Source: Maridesulfovibrio bastinii DSM 16055 (GTDB taxonomy: Bacteria; Desulfobacterota; Desulfovibrionia; Desulfovibrionales; Desulfovibrionaceae). Taken from it: DNA of 64,000 bases. Below the pieces are notes generated by a model. The model was not told where the DNA came from and did no database searches. It saw only the letters and a list, made by a program, of their open reading frames with translations. The stretch covers positions 1 through 64,000 of the forward strand of contig NZ_AUCX01000010.1 of assembly GCF_000429985.1 (NCBI RefSeq). Reading direction: 5' to 3'. This document shows, one piece after another, positions 52,719-61,162 of the stretch. Position 1 is the first letter of the stretch, and each line of letters begins with the position of its first letter. Both the position numbers and the translations under genes were made by a program.

Positions 52719-53684
52719 ATGAGATGGAAAGAACGCCAGCACAGATTCAGCCTAGAGGATAAAAACAAAGCCCCGCTTACAGGTCTTGTTTTCGATATTC
52801 AACGTTTTGCAGTTCATGACGGTGGAGGTATCCGCACTCTTGTTTTTCTCAAAGGATGCCCCTTGAGATGCCAATGGTGTCAAAACCCTGAGTCCATGAG
52901 TCTAAAACCTGAAATAATGCGCGTTCCCCATCACTGTATAGGATGCGTAAAATGTGCGACTCTCTGCCCGGAAAATGCGATAACTATCCATGAAGATTTC
53001 AAAGTTGAAATAGACAGGGATAAATGCACATACTGTGGTGAATGCATTGAAAAATGTTACGCTGGCTCCATGACCATTGTCGGCCGTTACATGACTGTTG
53101 CCGAAGTGATGGAAGAAGTCGAGAGAGACCGCCTTTTTTACCAAAACTCCAATGGCGGGATAACATTCTCCGGCGGAGAACCCACCATGCAACCCGAATT
53201 TTTGATCGAAGCTCTGAAAGAGGCCCGTAAACGCGGACTTCATACAGCTATTGAAAGTTGCGCTATGTGCCCCGAGGAAACTTTTTCCAAAGTACTCGAT
53301 CATGTGGATCTTCTGCTGACGGACATCAAGCATATGGATTCGGCAAGTCACGAGAAGCTGACCGGAGCCCCGAACAGGCAGATTCTCAACAATATCAGCA
53401 TGGCAGCTCAAAAGGGCATAGACATCAGAATAAGAATCCCGCTTATTCCGGGCAAAAATGACTCGGAGGAGAACATTAAAGCTACAGCTGAGTTTGTCGA
53501 ATCTCTGGGAAACAGTGTGCAGGGACTTGATATTCTTCCGTATCACAGGCTGGGAGAACCAAAATGGGAGCAACTTGACCGGGATTACCCTCTAAAGGGA
53601 GTCAACCCTCCTGACAGAGAACACGTGCTCTACCTGAAAGATCTGGTCAAACCCCATTGCCCTAATGTATCGGTGGGAGGATAA
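52719..53684 (+). CDS. Glycyl-radical enzyme activating enzyme (radical SAM)
   Basis: 321 aa. Radical SAM motif CPLRCQWC (Cys47, Cys51, Cys54), followed by a ferredoxin-like insert with two [4Fe-4S] clusters (CIGCVKCATLCP and CTYCGECIEKCY), the architecture of activases for glycerol dehydratase-type enzymes. TFSGGEP is the SAM-binding segment. It generates the glycyl radical on Gly772 of the upstream enzyme. Ends with a terminator. Confidence 0.95.
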   Translation: MRWKERQHRFSLEDKNKAPLTGLVFDIQRFAVHDGGGIRTLVFLKGCPLRCQWCQNPESMSLKPEIMRVPHHCIGCVKCATLCPENAITIHEDFKVEIDRDKCTYCGECIEKCYAGSMTIVGRYMTVAEVMEEVERDRLFYQNSNGGITFSGGEPTMQPEFLIEALKEARKRGLHTAIESCAMCPEETFSKVLDHVDLLLTDIKHMDSASHEKLTGAPNRQILNNISMAAQKGIDIRIRIPLIPGKNDSEENIKATAEFVESLGNSVQGLDILPYHRLGEPKWEQLDRDYPLKGVNPPDREHVLYLKDLVKPHCPNVSVGG

Positions 53685-53724
53685 AGGAAAAATAAAGATA
53701 AAATCTTCATAATTCCTTTATGTT

Positions 53725-53763
53725 AAAAGCCTTCGTGATTTAAAATTACGAAGGCTTTTTTAA
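53725..53763 (+). terminator. Terminator after the activase gene
   Basis: AAAGCCTTCGT (53726-53736) pairs with ACGAAGGCTTT (53748-53758) followed by TTTT. Confidence 0.92.
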
Positions 53764-53771
53764 ATTAAAAA

Positions 53772-53800
53772 AGGCCCTGTAGTTTATCACTGTGGGGCCT
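53772..53800 (-). terminator. Terminator of the exporter operon (minus strand)
   Basis: AGGCCC (53772-53777) pairs with GGGCCT (53795-53800); on the minus strand the hairpin is followed by TTTTTTAATTT. Confidence 0.8.
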
Positions 53801-53825
53801 GATCTTAATACAAAATAATAAATAC

Positions 53826-55013
53826 CTATTTTCTTACAAATGACCTGTTCCGCAGCAGGAGCCACGAAATACAGCAGGCCGCACCGATAAAGATCATCAT
53901 AATCCCAAGCACGGGTATTGGATTTTCAGTTGCCAGTGAAATCAGATACATTCCGATACTTCCCAGAAACAGCGCAGTAAAATTTATGAGAGATGCAGCA
54001 GAGCCGGTATCCCCATCCTGCTGAGATAATAGGATGTTCGCAGATGGAGGGCGCATCATGCTTACACCTATGGTGCAGACAAACATTATCGCAGCAAAAA
54101 AAATCGGCGATTTTGGCCCGAACAACTCCAGAAGAATCCCGCAGATCAGCATCATACTCAGGCTGACGGTGATAATTGTTCTGCTGTTAACAAATTTTGA
54201 TAAGCGCATGAAAAGCAACGGGCCTATTAATGAACCCACGGCGTTGAATCCAAAATACAATCCGTATTCCTGTTCATTCATACCGAAACCGTTGATGTAA
54301 ATAAAAGCGGATGAAGCAATAAAAGCAAGCAGCGGCAGATGAACAATGGAAAAATTCAACAGGAGCGATGAAAAACCGGGGTTTTTAAGAACTATTCCCA
54401 ACCTGCCGAGTGAATGCAGGACAGACCCTTCATAACGTGTGGCAAGTGTTTCATCCAGAAAGGATGACATCAGGGCTGCCACGCAGGCAAAAAAAGTCAG
54501 AAACCAGAAAATAGAACGCCATGAAAGGAATTTAAAAATAAATGCACCCAGAACAGGAGCAATCACCGGGGCAACAACAACCATTGCCATGACAACAGCA
54601 AGAACCCGCTCACGTTTCCTGCCACTGTACAAATCTTTAACCATGGCCGTCGCAACGGCTTCTGCTGCTCCACCTCCAAACGCCTGAAAAATTCTTGAAA
54701 CAATCAACATCTCGACGTTTACAGCCATAGCGCAGCCGGCACTTCCTGCAATATACAGCAACAACCCACTCATCAGTATAGGCTTACGCCCGTACTTTTC
54801 ACTGACAGGTCCCCAGAAAAGTATTCCGAACGAGAAAAAAATTAAAAAGAGGCTTAAGCTGAGATTTACGGCACTCTGGCTGGCATTAAGAGCACCCATC
54901 ATGTGTGGCAGAGCAGGAAGATAGAGATCTGTGGATAATGGTGGAAAAGCTCCAAGTACGGCGAGCATGAAGACGATTGTCCGGTCACTGAAAAAATGCT
55001 GCTTACCGTTCAT
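53826..55013 (-). CDS. MFS drug exporter, Bcr/CflA type
   Basis: 395 aa from ATG 55013 (GGAG 7 bp upstream). Twelve predicted membrane segments; PLSTDLYLPALPHMM near the start and GPVSEKYGRKP between TM2 and TM3 are typical of Bcr/CflA drug-proton antiporters. Overlaps the end of marR by 11 bp, so the two are coupled and the exporter is probably under MarR control. Confidence 0.92.
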   Translation of the reverse strand: MNGKQHFFSDRTIVFMLAVLGAFPPLSTDLYLPALPHMMGALNASQSAVNLSLSLFLIFFSFGILFWGPVSEKYGRKPILMSGLLLYIAGSAGCAMAVNVEMLIVSRIFQAFGGGAAEAVATAMVKDLYSGRKRERVLAVVMAMVVVAPVIAPVLGAFIFKFLSWRSIFWFLTFFACVAALMSSFLDETLATRYEGSVLHSLGRLGIVLKNPGFSSLLLNFSIVHLPLLAFIASSAFIYINGFGMNEQEYGLYFGFNAVGSLIGPLLFMRLSKFVNSRTIITVSLSMMLICGILLELFGPKSPIFFAAIMFVCTIGVSMMRPPSANILLSQQDGDTGSAASLINFTALFLGSIGMYLISLATENPIPVLGIMMIFIGAACCISWLLLRNRSFVRK

Positions 55014-55521
55014 TACAGACTCCGTACTTTCCCTCAGGTTCGTAAGAATCGCCATTTTTAAGTCTGTCTGTGAGCACGGAACGTAAAGAATTCATTACTT
55101 CATACCACTTTTCAACAGTTTCAACGCCCATCTCCTCTGTTATAGAACCGAACCATTTTATCAACTCAGCATGCACGTATGAAATATGCTGCTCAAGAGC
55201 AGGACTGACTTTAACCAGAATTTCACGCCTGTTATCAGGATTCATTTCACGTTCTACCGTACCGGCCTGAACCATTCGCTCCACCAGAGCTGAAGCCGAA
55301 GCTTTTGACAGACGCATGGCTGTTGCAAATTCTTTGAGGGAACATGGTTCAATGTTGCGTAGCAGTAATGCAGCGCGTATATGATATGGAGTGACATTAT
55401 CGAATATATCGGCAGCCATTCCAGATTTGATTTTCTTTAAAACAACTGACTCTATATAATCTTTGAGCAACCCGTCTGTTTTGACGATGAGATCTATCTT
55501 ATGATTTAAATTTTCTTCCAC
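55003..55521 (-). CDS. MarR-family regulator
   Basis: 172 aa, GTG start with AGGTGT upstream. Winged helix-turn-helix (about 48-110: YHIRAALLLRNIEPCSLKEFATAMRLSKASASALVERMV) with the Asp/Arg wing DNRREILVKVS. Probable repressor of itself and the exporter. Confidence 0.9.
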   Translation of the reverse strand: MEENLNHKIDLIVKTDGLLKDYIESVVLKKIKSGMAADIFDNVTPYHIRAALLLRNIEPCSLKEFATAMRLSKASASALVERMVQAGTVEREMNPDNRREILVKVSPALEQHISYVHAELIKWFGSITEEMGVETVEKWYEVMNSLRSVLTDRLKNGDSYEPEGKYGVCNER

Positions 55522-55583
55522 ACTGACACCTTATTAATTGTATAAAAGCGGCTTGGACAGAATTATTCTCGTGCGGATAAATT

Positions 55584-55614
55584 GTCAATATAGTATACAG
55601 TTAATGATATTGAC
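55584..55614 (-). promoter_or_regulatory. MarR promoter/operator
   Basis: GTCAATAT (55584-55591) and ATATTGAC (55607-55614) are perfect inverted 8-bp arms with a 15-bp spacer. On the minus strand a TTGACA -35 box (55588-55583) overlaps one arm and TAATTC lies 17 bp further, so a bound dimer would block transcription of marR-exporter. Confidence 0.6.
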
Positions 55615-55906
55615 TTTTATAAAGAAGAAAATTGAAATATTAAGAACAGCCCCTTACACAACCGGGAAGAAATTTTTTAAAGTCAGGACCTGAAATTTCC
55701 ATGAAGCAGCCCATAACTATATAATCGACCATAATCACCGTCAGCAGGACGGATATATTGTAATCCATTTGCCGGACAGACAATCCCCGCTTTTTACTGT
55801 AGTTTAAAGCTCAAATATCCACAAAGAGCCATAAGTCAGCCCGGTTATAGAGATAAAAAAGACAGCGTAGTCATAGTTGGTAACACATTTACTTTTGAGG
55901 GAGTCC
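55615..55906. other. Intergenic region, no gene seen
   Basis: Nearly 300 bp between the divergent marR and NlpC/P60 genes, AT-rich, with stops in all frames. No promoter or RNA that I can defend beyond the marR operator. Confidence 0.5.
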
Positions 55907-56464
55907 ATGACTGATCAGAGTTCAATTGAAAAGGTCGCAACAGCAAATAGCTGGTCTCAGTTCTGCTTTTTGACGCTGACTATTCTTATACTCATGTCTT
56001 CCAGCGGGTGCGCATCTAAATCTGTACGCCCTGAACTGCCAATAAAAGGTACTGGAAAAACTGAAAGCTTCAGTTCAGGCCAGCTTCACCATAAAAAAGC
56101 AGCTGCAATAGTTTCAACAGCGCGCTCTCTGATAGGCATCCCTTACAAATGGGGAGGTAATTCACCAAAGACAGGTTTCGATTGCTCCGGATTCGCATGG
56201 TACGTTTACAATAAAAATGGAATCAATCTACCCAGAATGACTTCTGCTCAGATAAGCACCGGAAAACGAGTCAAAGGTGCTATTAATGCAGGCGACCTTA
56301 TCTTTTACAAAGTAACCAAAAAAGGAAAATCTTTACATGTTGGCATAGCCACAGGAGAAAAAACATTTGTGCATTCTCCAAGTTCCGGGAAATCAGTCAG
56401 AGAATCTTCAATGAACAATCCATATTGGGTAAAACATTTTATCAGTGCCAGAAGGATATTTTAA
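55907..56464 (+). CDS. NlpC/P60 endopeptidase lipoprotein
   Basis: 185 aa from ATG 55907 (GAGGGAG upstream). Hydrophobic signal and lipobox SSSGC (Cys35). NlpC/P60 domain from about 65 with catalytic Cys93 (DCSGF), His144 (LHVGIA) and His156. Cleaves peptide cross-links in peptidoglycan (D-Glu-diaminopimelate bonds in family members). Convergent with the RlpA-like gene. Confidence 0.92.
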   Translation: MTDQSSIEKVATANSWSQFCFLTLTILILMSSSGCASKSVRPELPIKGTGKTESFSSGQLHHKKAAAIVSTARSLIGIPYKWGGNSPKTGFDCSGFAWYVYNKNGINLPRMTSAQISTGKRVKGAINAGDLIFYKVTKKGKSLHVGIATGEKTFVHSPSSGKSVRESSMNNPYWVKHFISARRIF

Positions 56465-56509
56465 GCTTTTGGCAGTTCAAAAGTTTAAAGCACCATAATC
56501 CTGCAAGGG

Positions 56510-56920
56510 TTACGGCCCAACCTTTTCTATACGAACATTAATTATACCGGATCTGGTATTACCTATCGCAGCAAAAGCTGATTTTGATAAATCTATTAAA
56601 ATCCTTTTAGAGTATGGTCCACGATCATTTACTCTTACGATTACACTTTTATTATTTTTAATATTTGTAATCTTTAATCTTGTTCCGAATGGTAAACTTC
56701 TATGTGCAGCAGTTTTTTTATTTTGATCAAAAACTTCTCCACTTGCTGTTTTTCTACCCTGAAATTTATCTGCATAATAAGATGCTTTTCCTGATGCATA
56801 TATATCACTATGATATTCTATATACTCATCTATATTCACATTATCACTTTGATTATTCGCTGTTGAACATCCAGAAAAGATCATAAGAATACAAATATAA
56901 AATAAAAATATAATTTTCAA
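56510..56920 (-). CDS. RlpA-like septal lipoprotein
   Basis: 136 aa from TTG 56920 (AAAAGGAG 7 bp upstream); a more distant TTG is possible. Lipobox MIFSGC, then a DPBB domain (GKASYYADKFQGRKTASGE, AHRSLPFGTRLKI, VNDRGPY) with the catalytic Asp conserved in lytic transglycosylase RlpA. No SPOR domain, so it is a short form. Codon use is strikingly AT-rich (many ATA, AAA, TTA codons) compared with neighbours, a possible sign of recent acquisition. Confidence 0.88.
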   Translation of the reverse strand: MKIIFLFYICILMIFSGCSTANNQSDNVNIDEYIEYHSDIYASGKASYYADKFQGRKTASGEVFDQNKKTAAHRSLPFGTRLKITNIKNNKSVIVRVNDRGPYSKRILIDLSKSAFAAIGNTRSGIINVRIEKVGP

Positions 56921-57113
56921 AGCATACTCCTTTTGTTTTGTAGACAATTCCGGTTTACGCGATACCTATAATAATATCAACGCATTTAATAGTTATATAA
57001 AATATTGATTTAGAAGAATATTTTAAAATGTAATTTCTTTTATGACTTTTTTTTCACAAATTGGGATTGACAGCTTTTTGTTCTGGCGGTATCGCTATAT
57101 TATTAAAAACGTC

Positions 57114-57130
57114 GTTCGACAATGTCGAAC
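57114..57130. promoter_or_regulatory. IclR operator, autoregulatory
   Basis: GTTCGACA-A-TGTCGAAC, a perfect 17-bp palindrome ending 15 bp before the iclR start codon. A TTGACA box (57067-57072) lies upstream. Confidence 0.75.
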
Positions 57131-57145
57131 AAAAAGAGGGGCTAA

Positions 57146-57904
57146 ATGTCAGAAGGTAGAATAATTCAATCCGTTGCGAGAGCACTAAACATTCTGGAGC
57201 TGTTCGAAAGATCATCTTCAGATCTCAGTGTAACTGAAATCGCAAATAAATTGGATTTAAGCAAAAGCACTGCCTACGGACTGATTAGCACTCTGGCTCA
57301 TAAAGGATACCTTGAGCAGAACCCCAGAGACTCCAGATATTCGCTTGGCCTGAAACTTTTAAGACTTGGTGGAGCTGTTCAGCGCCACAGCCTTATTGTA
57401 CGAAAGGCCCAGCGCTATATGGAAAAACTGGTTCAGGAGTTTTCAGAAACAGTTCATTTGACTGTGGAAAGAAACGGCATGGTCGTCTACATAGCTAAAA
57501 TTCATGGCGAAAAGGCAATATTCATGCAATCTGCTGTTGGAGCTGAAAATCCCATGTATTGCACCGCTGTCGGCAAGTGCCTGCTGGCCTTTATGGATGA
57601 ATCCAAACGTGAACGCATCCTCAGGCAGATGGGTCCCCTTGAAAGACGAGGTCCTAATACGATCACTGATATGGATGAAATGCGTAAAGAGCTGAAATCC
57701 ATAAGTGAAAAAGGAATCAGTATCGATGATGAGGAACATGTACCGGGTTTAATGTGCATTGCTGCACCGGTACGCAATTATGATGGTGAAGTTATCGCTG
57801 CGATCAGTATTTCCGGGGCTAAAGCCGGAATCTCTTCCAAAATGCTGGCAACAATTTCTGAGCGAATCACTCAGATTGCGCAGCAGATAAGTTCTGAATT
57901 GTAA
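57146..57904 (+). CDS. IclR-family regulator of the sugar-acid operon
   Basis: 252 aa. N-terminal winged helix (about 8-70: VARALNILELFERSSSDLSVTEIANKLDLSKSTAYGL), C-terminal IclR effector domain with GVVYIAKIHG-like strand and a CTAVGKCLLA segment. Located upstream of a GntP permease, an aldolase and a dehydratase on the same strand, as with E. coli YjhI/XynR. Likely responds to the sugar acid or its 2-keto-3-deoxy product. Confidence 0.93.
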   Translation: MSEGRIIQSVARALNILELFERSSSDLSVTEIANKLDLSKSTAYGLISTLAHKGYLEQNPRDSRYSLGLKLLRLGGAVQRHSLIVRKAQRYMEKLVQEFSETVHLTVERNGMVVYIAKIHGEKAIFMQSAVGAENPMYCTAVGKCLLAFMDESKRERILRQMGPLERRGPNTITDMDEMRKELKSISEKGISIDDEEHVPGLMCIAAPVRNYDGEVIAAISISGAKAGISSKMLATISERITQIAQQISSEL

Positions 57905-57930
57905 TTTTTTTCATATATAATGTGAACTCT

Positions 57931-57947
57931 GTGCGATAATATAGAAC
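57931..57947. promoter_or_regulatory. IclR-like site 2
   Basis: GTGCGATAATATAGAAC matches the iclR palindrome GTTCGACAATGTCGAAC at 13 of 17 positions. Confidence 0.5.
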
Positions 57948-58031
57948 AACTTGAGTTACATTATAAGTCACTTTCATTTACAAGTGGCGCAATTGATATA
58001 AGGGCTTGCTTTCTCAATTTATACGGACAAA

Positions 58032-58048
58032 GTGCGATAATGGCGCAC
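58032..58048. promoter_or_regulatory. IclR-like site 3
   Basis: GTGCGATAATGGCGCAC, itself palindromic at its ends (GTGCG-N7-CGCAC), matches the iclR palindrome at 13 of 17 positions. Confidence 0.55.
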
Positions 58049-58209
58049 ACGTTGAAAGCCTTTATATTAATGTTGACGAAACAATTTTTCTTCGACTCTG
58101 AATAAAGCCCTTATAGCAATTATTCCATTGTCGATTTGTGGCAGACCAATATTGAATATGACCAGTTGTCTGTCATTATTATAATTTTTTCTCTTTTGGT
58201 GTGAACGAA

Positions 58210-58226
58210 ATACGATATTGTCGCAC
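58210..58226. promoter_or_regulatory. IclR-like site 4 (minus orientation)
   Basis: The complement reads GTGCGACAATATCGTAT; 13 of its first 16 positions match the iclR palindrome. Confidence 0.5.
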
Positions 58227-58379
58227 ACAAGCCAACAAACGAAGAACTTATCACAAGCTGTTAACTTAAAGGTGGAAGCTGTTAAATTCTTCAAAACAGA
58301 ATAATAAAGGGAGGAAAGACAGTTAATAGTTGCCGGCAGTTTTAAATTACTGTTCGAGCATAAGATATACAACAGAGGG

Positions 58380-58475
58380 TTACCGGATTAAACCCGGTAA
58401 AAGGGCGGCGGAGTTACCGCTTAATATTTAAAAGCACACTAACAGAGAAAAAATCCTGCTTAAGCCACATGCAGG
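58380..58475. ncRNA. Structured leader or small RNA before gntP
   Basis: Three adjacent hairpins: TTACCGG/CCGGTAA (58380-58386 with 58394-58400), GCGG/CCGC just after, and ATCCTGC/GCAGGAT (about 58449-58475). On the minus strand the last is followed by TTTTTT, so it could end a minus-strand small RNA; on the plus strand the group would form a structured 5' leader. The remainder of 57905-58706 holds only the IclR-like sites and no believable ORF. Confidence 0.35.
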
Positions 58476-58706
58476 ATAAAAGATGGTTATTATCCGTCAG
58501 GGGTAACAAAGATGGTGATAGCCATAAGAAGTCTTTGCCAAAGCACCCAGTTAACCTGCCAGAAGACTGAATGTGCGCATTGATTTGAGTAAAATCTCTT
58601 GTAGAGGAATGAAACGTGTTAACACCGGAAATCAGCTGAACTTTACGGTTATGGATGGCTTTAAAACCAATTAACAGCTGCCTTCGGTATAAAAAAAGAG
58701 AATACA

Positions 58707-60122
58707 ATGACTCCATTAAGTTTTTTAATAATCCTTGCTATCGCTATCGCATTTCTGATGCTTATGATCATGAAGGTCAAAATGCATCCTGTCCTTGCTC
58801 TTTTCCTGACAAGCATCGGTCTCGGACTGGCTCTTGGAAATAATATCATCGGAACAGTCAACCTTATCAACTCCGGCTTCGGTGGAACACTGAAAGGTAT
58901 CGGCGTAACAATCATCCTCGGTTCCATACTTGCCATGGGTATTCAGGATACCGGTGCTGCTACTTCTATTTCGAACTTCTTCACTCGTCTGTTCCGCGGT
59001 AAAGTTCTTGAACTTGCTCCGGCTTTAACCGCATTCATTGTATCCATCCCGGTTTTCGGTGATATTACAATGGTTCTGACAGCTCCAATCGCATCCATTC
59101 TGTCAAAACGTAAAAAAATATCCATGTCTTCCATGTCATCCTTCATCGGCATGGGACTTGGACTCACTCACGGTCTTGTTCCCCCTACTCCCGGTATTCT
59201 TGCAATTGCGCTCATGTATGGAGCTGACCTCGGACTCACTATTTTCTGGGGAACAGTCATAGCTTTCATCGCATTCTTCGGAACCTGGCTCCTTCTCCGC
59301 GGCTGGGCTGCTAAAGAATGGATTGAACCCCGTGAGGACTTTGTTGAAGGTTTTGAAGCTGCCAAATCCGATAGCGTTGAAGATGTTATCATTCACGAAC
59401 CAGGTCTTCCCAATGCTTTCATGGCCATGCTTCCTGTTCTTATTCCTGTTGTTCTCATCACCTTCGCATCTTTCGCCAAAGTTTACATGGATGAAGGCGG
59501 CAGCTCACTGACATTCTTCACCTCAATCGGTGACAGAGTTATTGCCCTTTCAATCGGTGTAGTATTCACCGTTCTTCTCGGATTCTACAAAGCAGAAAAA
59601 GTTAAACAGTTCCATACCCGTACTACCGGTGAAAAGGACTGCAAAGTCAGACAGATCATTTTTGGCAACTGGGTCAGCCGCGGTCTTACCGTAGCTCTGC
59701 TGCCCCTGCTCATCACTGCAATGGGTGGAGCAATGGGCGGTATGCTCAAGCACGCTCCGGTTATTAAAGAACTCGGTGCAATCGTAGCAGGAACCAGCCT
59801 TCTTCCTATTCTCGTTCCTTTCTTTACTGCATCAATCATCATGATTGCCGTGGGCTCCATGACAACTGCAGGTCTTACCGCAGCAGCTATCATTCTCCCC
59901 ATGCTTGATTCACTCGGTCTTTCCCCTGTCGCAGCAACTCTTTCAATCGGTTGCGGAACAATGGTTCTCAGCCACCTGAATGACAGCGGCTTCTGGATTA
60001 TGACCCAGTTCTTCAACCTTAATACCAAGCAGGGACTCAAGTATCTGACAATTCCGCGCGCTGTTGCCGGCATAATCGGAATAATCGCCCTGTCAATTTT
60101 TGTGTCCATGGGTCTTATATAA
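58707..60122 (+). CDS. GntP-family sugar-acid permease
   Basis: 471 aa with about 12 membrane segments, typical GntP length. VSIPVFGDITMVLTAPIA (about 112-129) and GLGLTHGLVPPTPG (about 149-162) are hallmark GntP segments. Proton-coupled uptake of a gluconate-like acid. First gene of the catabolic operon; a stem-loop (60161-60185) follows it. Confidence 0.95.
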   Translation: MTPLSFLIILAIAIAFLMLMIMKVKMHPVLALFLTSIGLGLALGNNIIGTVNLINSGFGGTLKGIGVTIILGSILAMGIQDTGAATSISNFFTRLFRGKVLELAPALTAFIVSIPVFGDITMVLTAPIASILSKRKKISMSSMSSFIGMGLGLTHGLVPPTPGILAIALMYGADLGLTIFWGTVIAFIAFFGTWLLLRGWAAKEWIEPREDFVEGFEAAKSDSVEDVIIHEPGLPNAFMAMLPVLIPVVLITFASFAKVYMDEGGSSLTFFTSIGDRVIALSIGVVFTVLLGFYKAEKVKQFHTRTTGEKDCKVRQIIFGNWVSRGLTVALLPLLITAMGGAMGGMLKHAPVIKELGAIVAGTSLLPILVPFFTASIIMIAVGSMTTAGLTAAAIILPMLDSLGLSPVAATLSIGCGTMVLSHLNDSGFWIMTQFFNLNTKQGLKYLTIPRAVAGIIGIIALSIFVSMGLI

Positions 60123-60160
60123 ACACGGATCACTTACTTTAATAAGAAAACAATCCTAAA

Positions 60161-60185
60161 ACCCCGGAAAATATCTTTCCGGGGT
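60161..60185 (+). other. Intercistronic stem-loop between permease and aldolase
   Basis: ACCCCGGAAA (60161-60170) pairs perfectly with TTTCCGGGGT (60176-60185), loop ATATC, no U-tract. It sits 18 bp before the aldolase start. Confidence 0.7.
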
Positions 60186-60203
60186 AACTTAAAGGAGTAA
60201 TTA

Positions 60204-61106
60204 ATGTCTTTAGACTCTTTAAAGGGTATCATCCCACCGGTTTCCACAATCCTCAAAGAAAATGGAGAATTTGATAAAACCGGAATGGGAGTTTTCATCG
60301 AAAGACTCGTAGCCAGCGATGTCAACGGTCTGCTCTTCCTCGGAAGCGCAGGAGAATTCTCTCAGCTTTCAAATCCTGTGAGAAAAGAAATCGCAGAATT
60401 CTGCGTTAAAAGTGTTGCAGGACGTAAACCGGTAATCATCGGAACCGGAGCATGCGGAACTGCTGAAGTTATAGACCTCAGCCTGCATGCCGCTTCAATC
60501 GGAGCTGATGCTGTTATCGTTGTTAATCCTTATTATCAGCCTATGGATGATGAGAGACTTTACAACCATTACCGCACCATAGCTGAAGCCAGCACCCTGC
60601 CTGTTATTATCTATAACTTCCCGGCACTTACCGGTCAGGACCTGTCTCCTCAGCTGATCAAGCGTCTGGCTCTGGACTGCCCCAACATCGTAGGTATCAA
60701 GGATACTGTTGACTGCATTAGCCACATTCGTGATCTTATTATCCACGTAAAAGGCGCACGCCCCGACTTCAAAGTCATCTGCGGTTACGATGAGTACCTG
60801 TTCATGACTCTCGCAATGGGTGGCGACGGTGCAATCCCCGGAACATCCAACTTTGCCCCTGAAATCACCTGCGGAATATACAAAGCTTTCCAGGAAAATG
60901 ATCTCGAGACCATTAAGGAGCTTGCTCCCCGTCTTGCTACTCTGGCTCAGCTGTATTCACTTGATGTACCTTTCTCATGGTTGCTCAAGGAAGCTATCCG
61001 CTCAACAGGTTCCGATATTCCGACCGGCGTTGCAGCTCCTGCAACTGCTCCCAGTGAAGATGTAAAAAAACGTTTTCATGAGATTCTTAAACAGGCCGGT
61101 TTCTAA
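60204..61106 (+). CDS. DapA-family 2-keto-3-deoxy sugar acid aldolase
   Basis: 300 aa, AAAGGAG upstream. DHDPS/NAL fold: GSAGE (47-51), Tyr137 in YNFP, Schiff-base Lys166 in VGIKDT. With the dehydratase beside it, it most likely splits a 2-keto-3-deoxy acid to pyruvate and an aldehyde (glycolaldehyde from pentonates, as E. coli YjhH/YagE). The organism's true dihydrodipicolinate synthase would be elsewhere. Confidence 0.9.
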   Translation: MSLDSLKGIIPPVSTILKENGEFDKTGMGVFIERLVASDVNGLLFLGSAGEFSQLSNPVRKEIAEFCVKSVAGRKPVIIGTGACGTAEVIDLSLHAASIGADAVIVVNPYYQPMDDERLYNHYRTIAEASTLPVIIYNFPALTGQDLSPQLIKRLALDCPNIVGIKDTVDCISHIRDLIIHVKGARPDFKVICGYDEYLFMTLAMGGDGAIPGTSNFAPEITCGIYKAFQENDLETIKELAPRLATLAQLYSLDVPFSWLLKEAIRSTGSDIPTGVAAPATAPSEDVKKRFHEILKQAGF

Positions 61107-61162
61107 AATAATTTTGAATCAGGTAAGTAAAATCACAAAAAAGCCTTAAGGAGACCGCAATT

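Noticed and set aside
58067-58372. 101-codon minus-strand ORF in the gntP leader
   Set aside because: No ribosome binding site, low-quality composition, and it covers an IclR-like site.
58414-58716. 100-codon minus-strand ORF before gntP
   Set aside because: Runs into the gntP start, covers the hairpin cluster and has no ribosome binding site.
60204-61106. Dihydrodipicolinate synthase for lysine synthesis
   Set aside because: The fold cannot separate them, but the operon with a GntP permease and sugar acid dehydratase argues for a catabolic aldolase.
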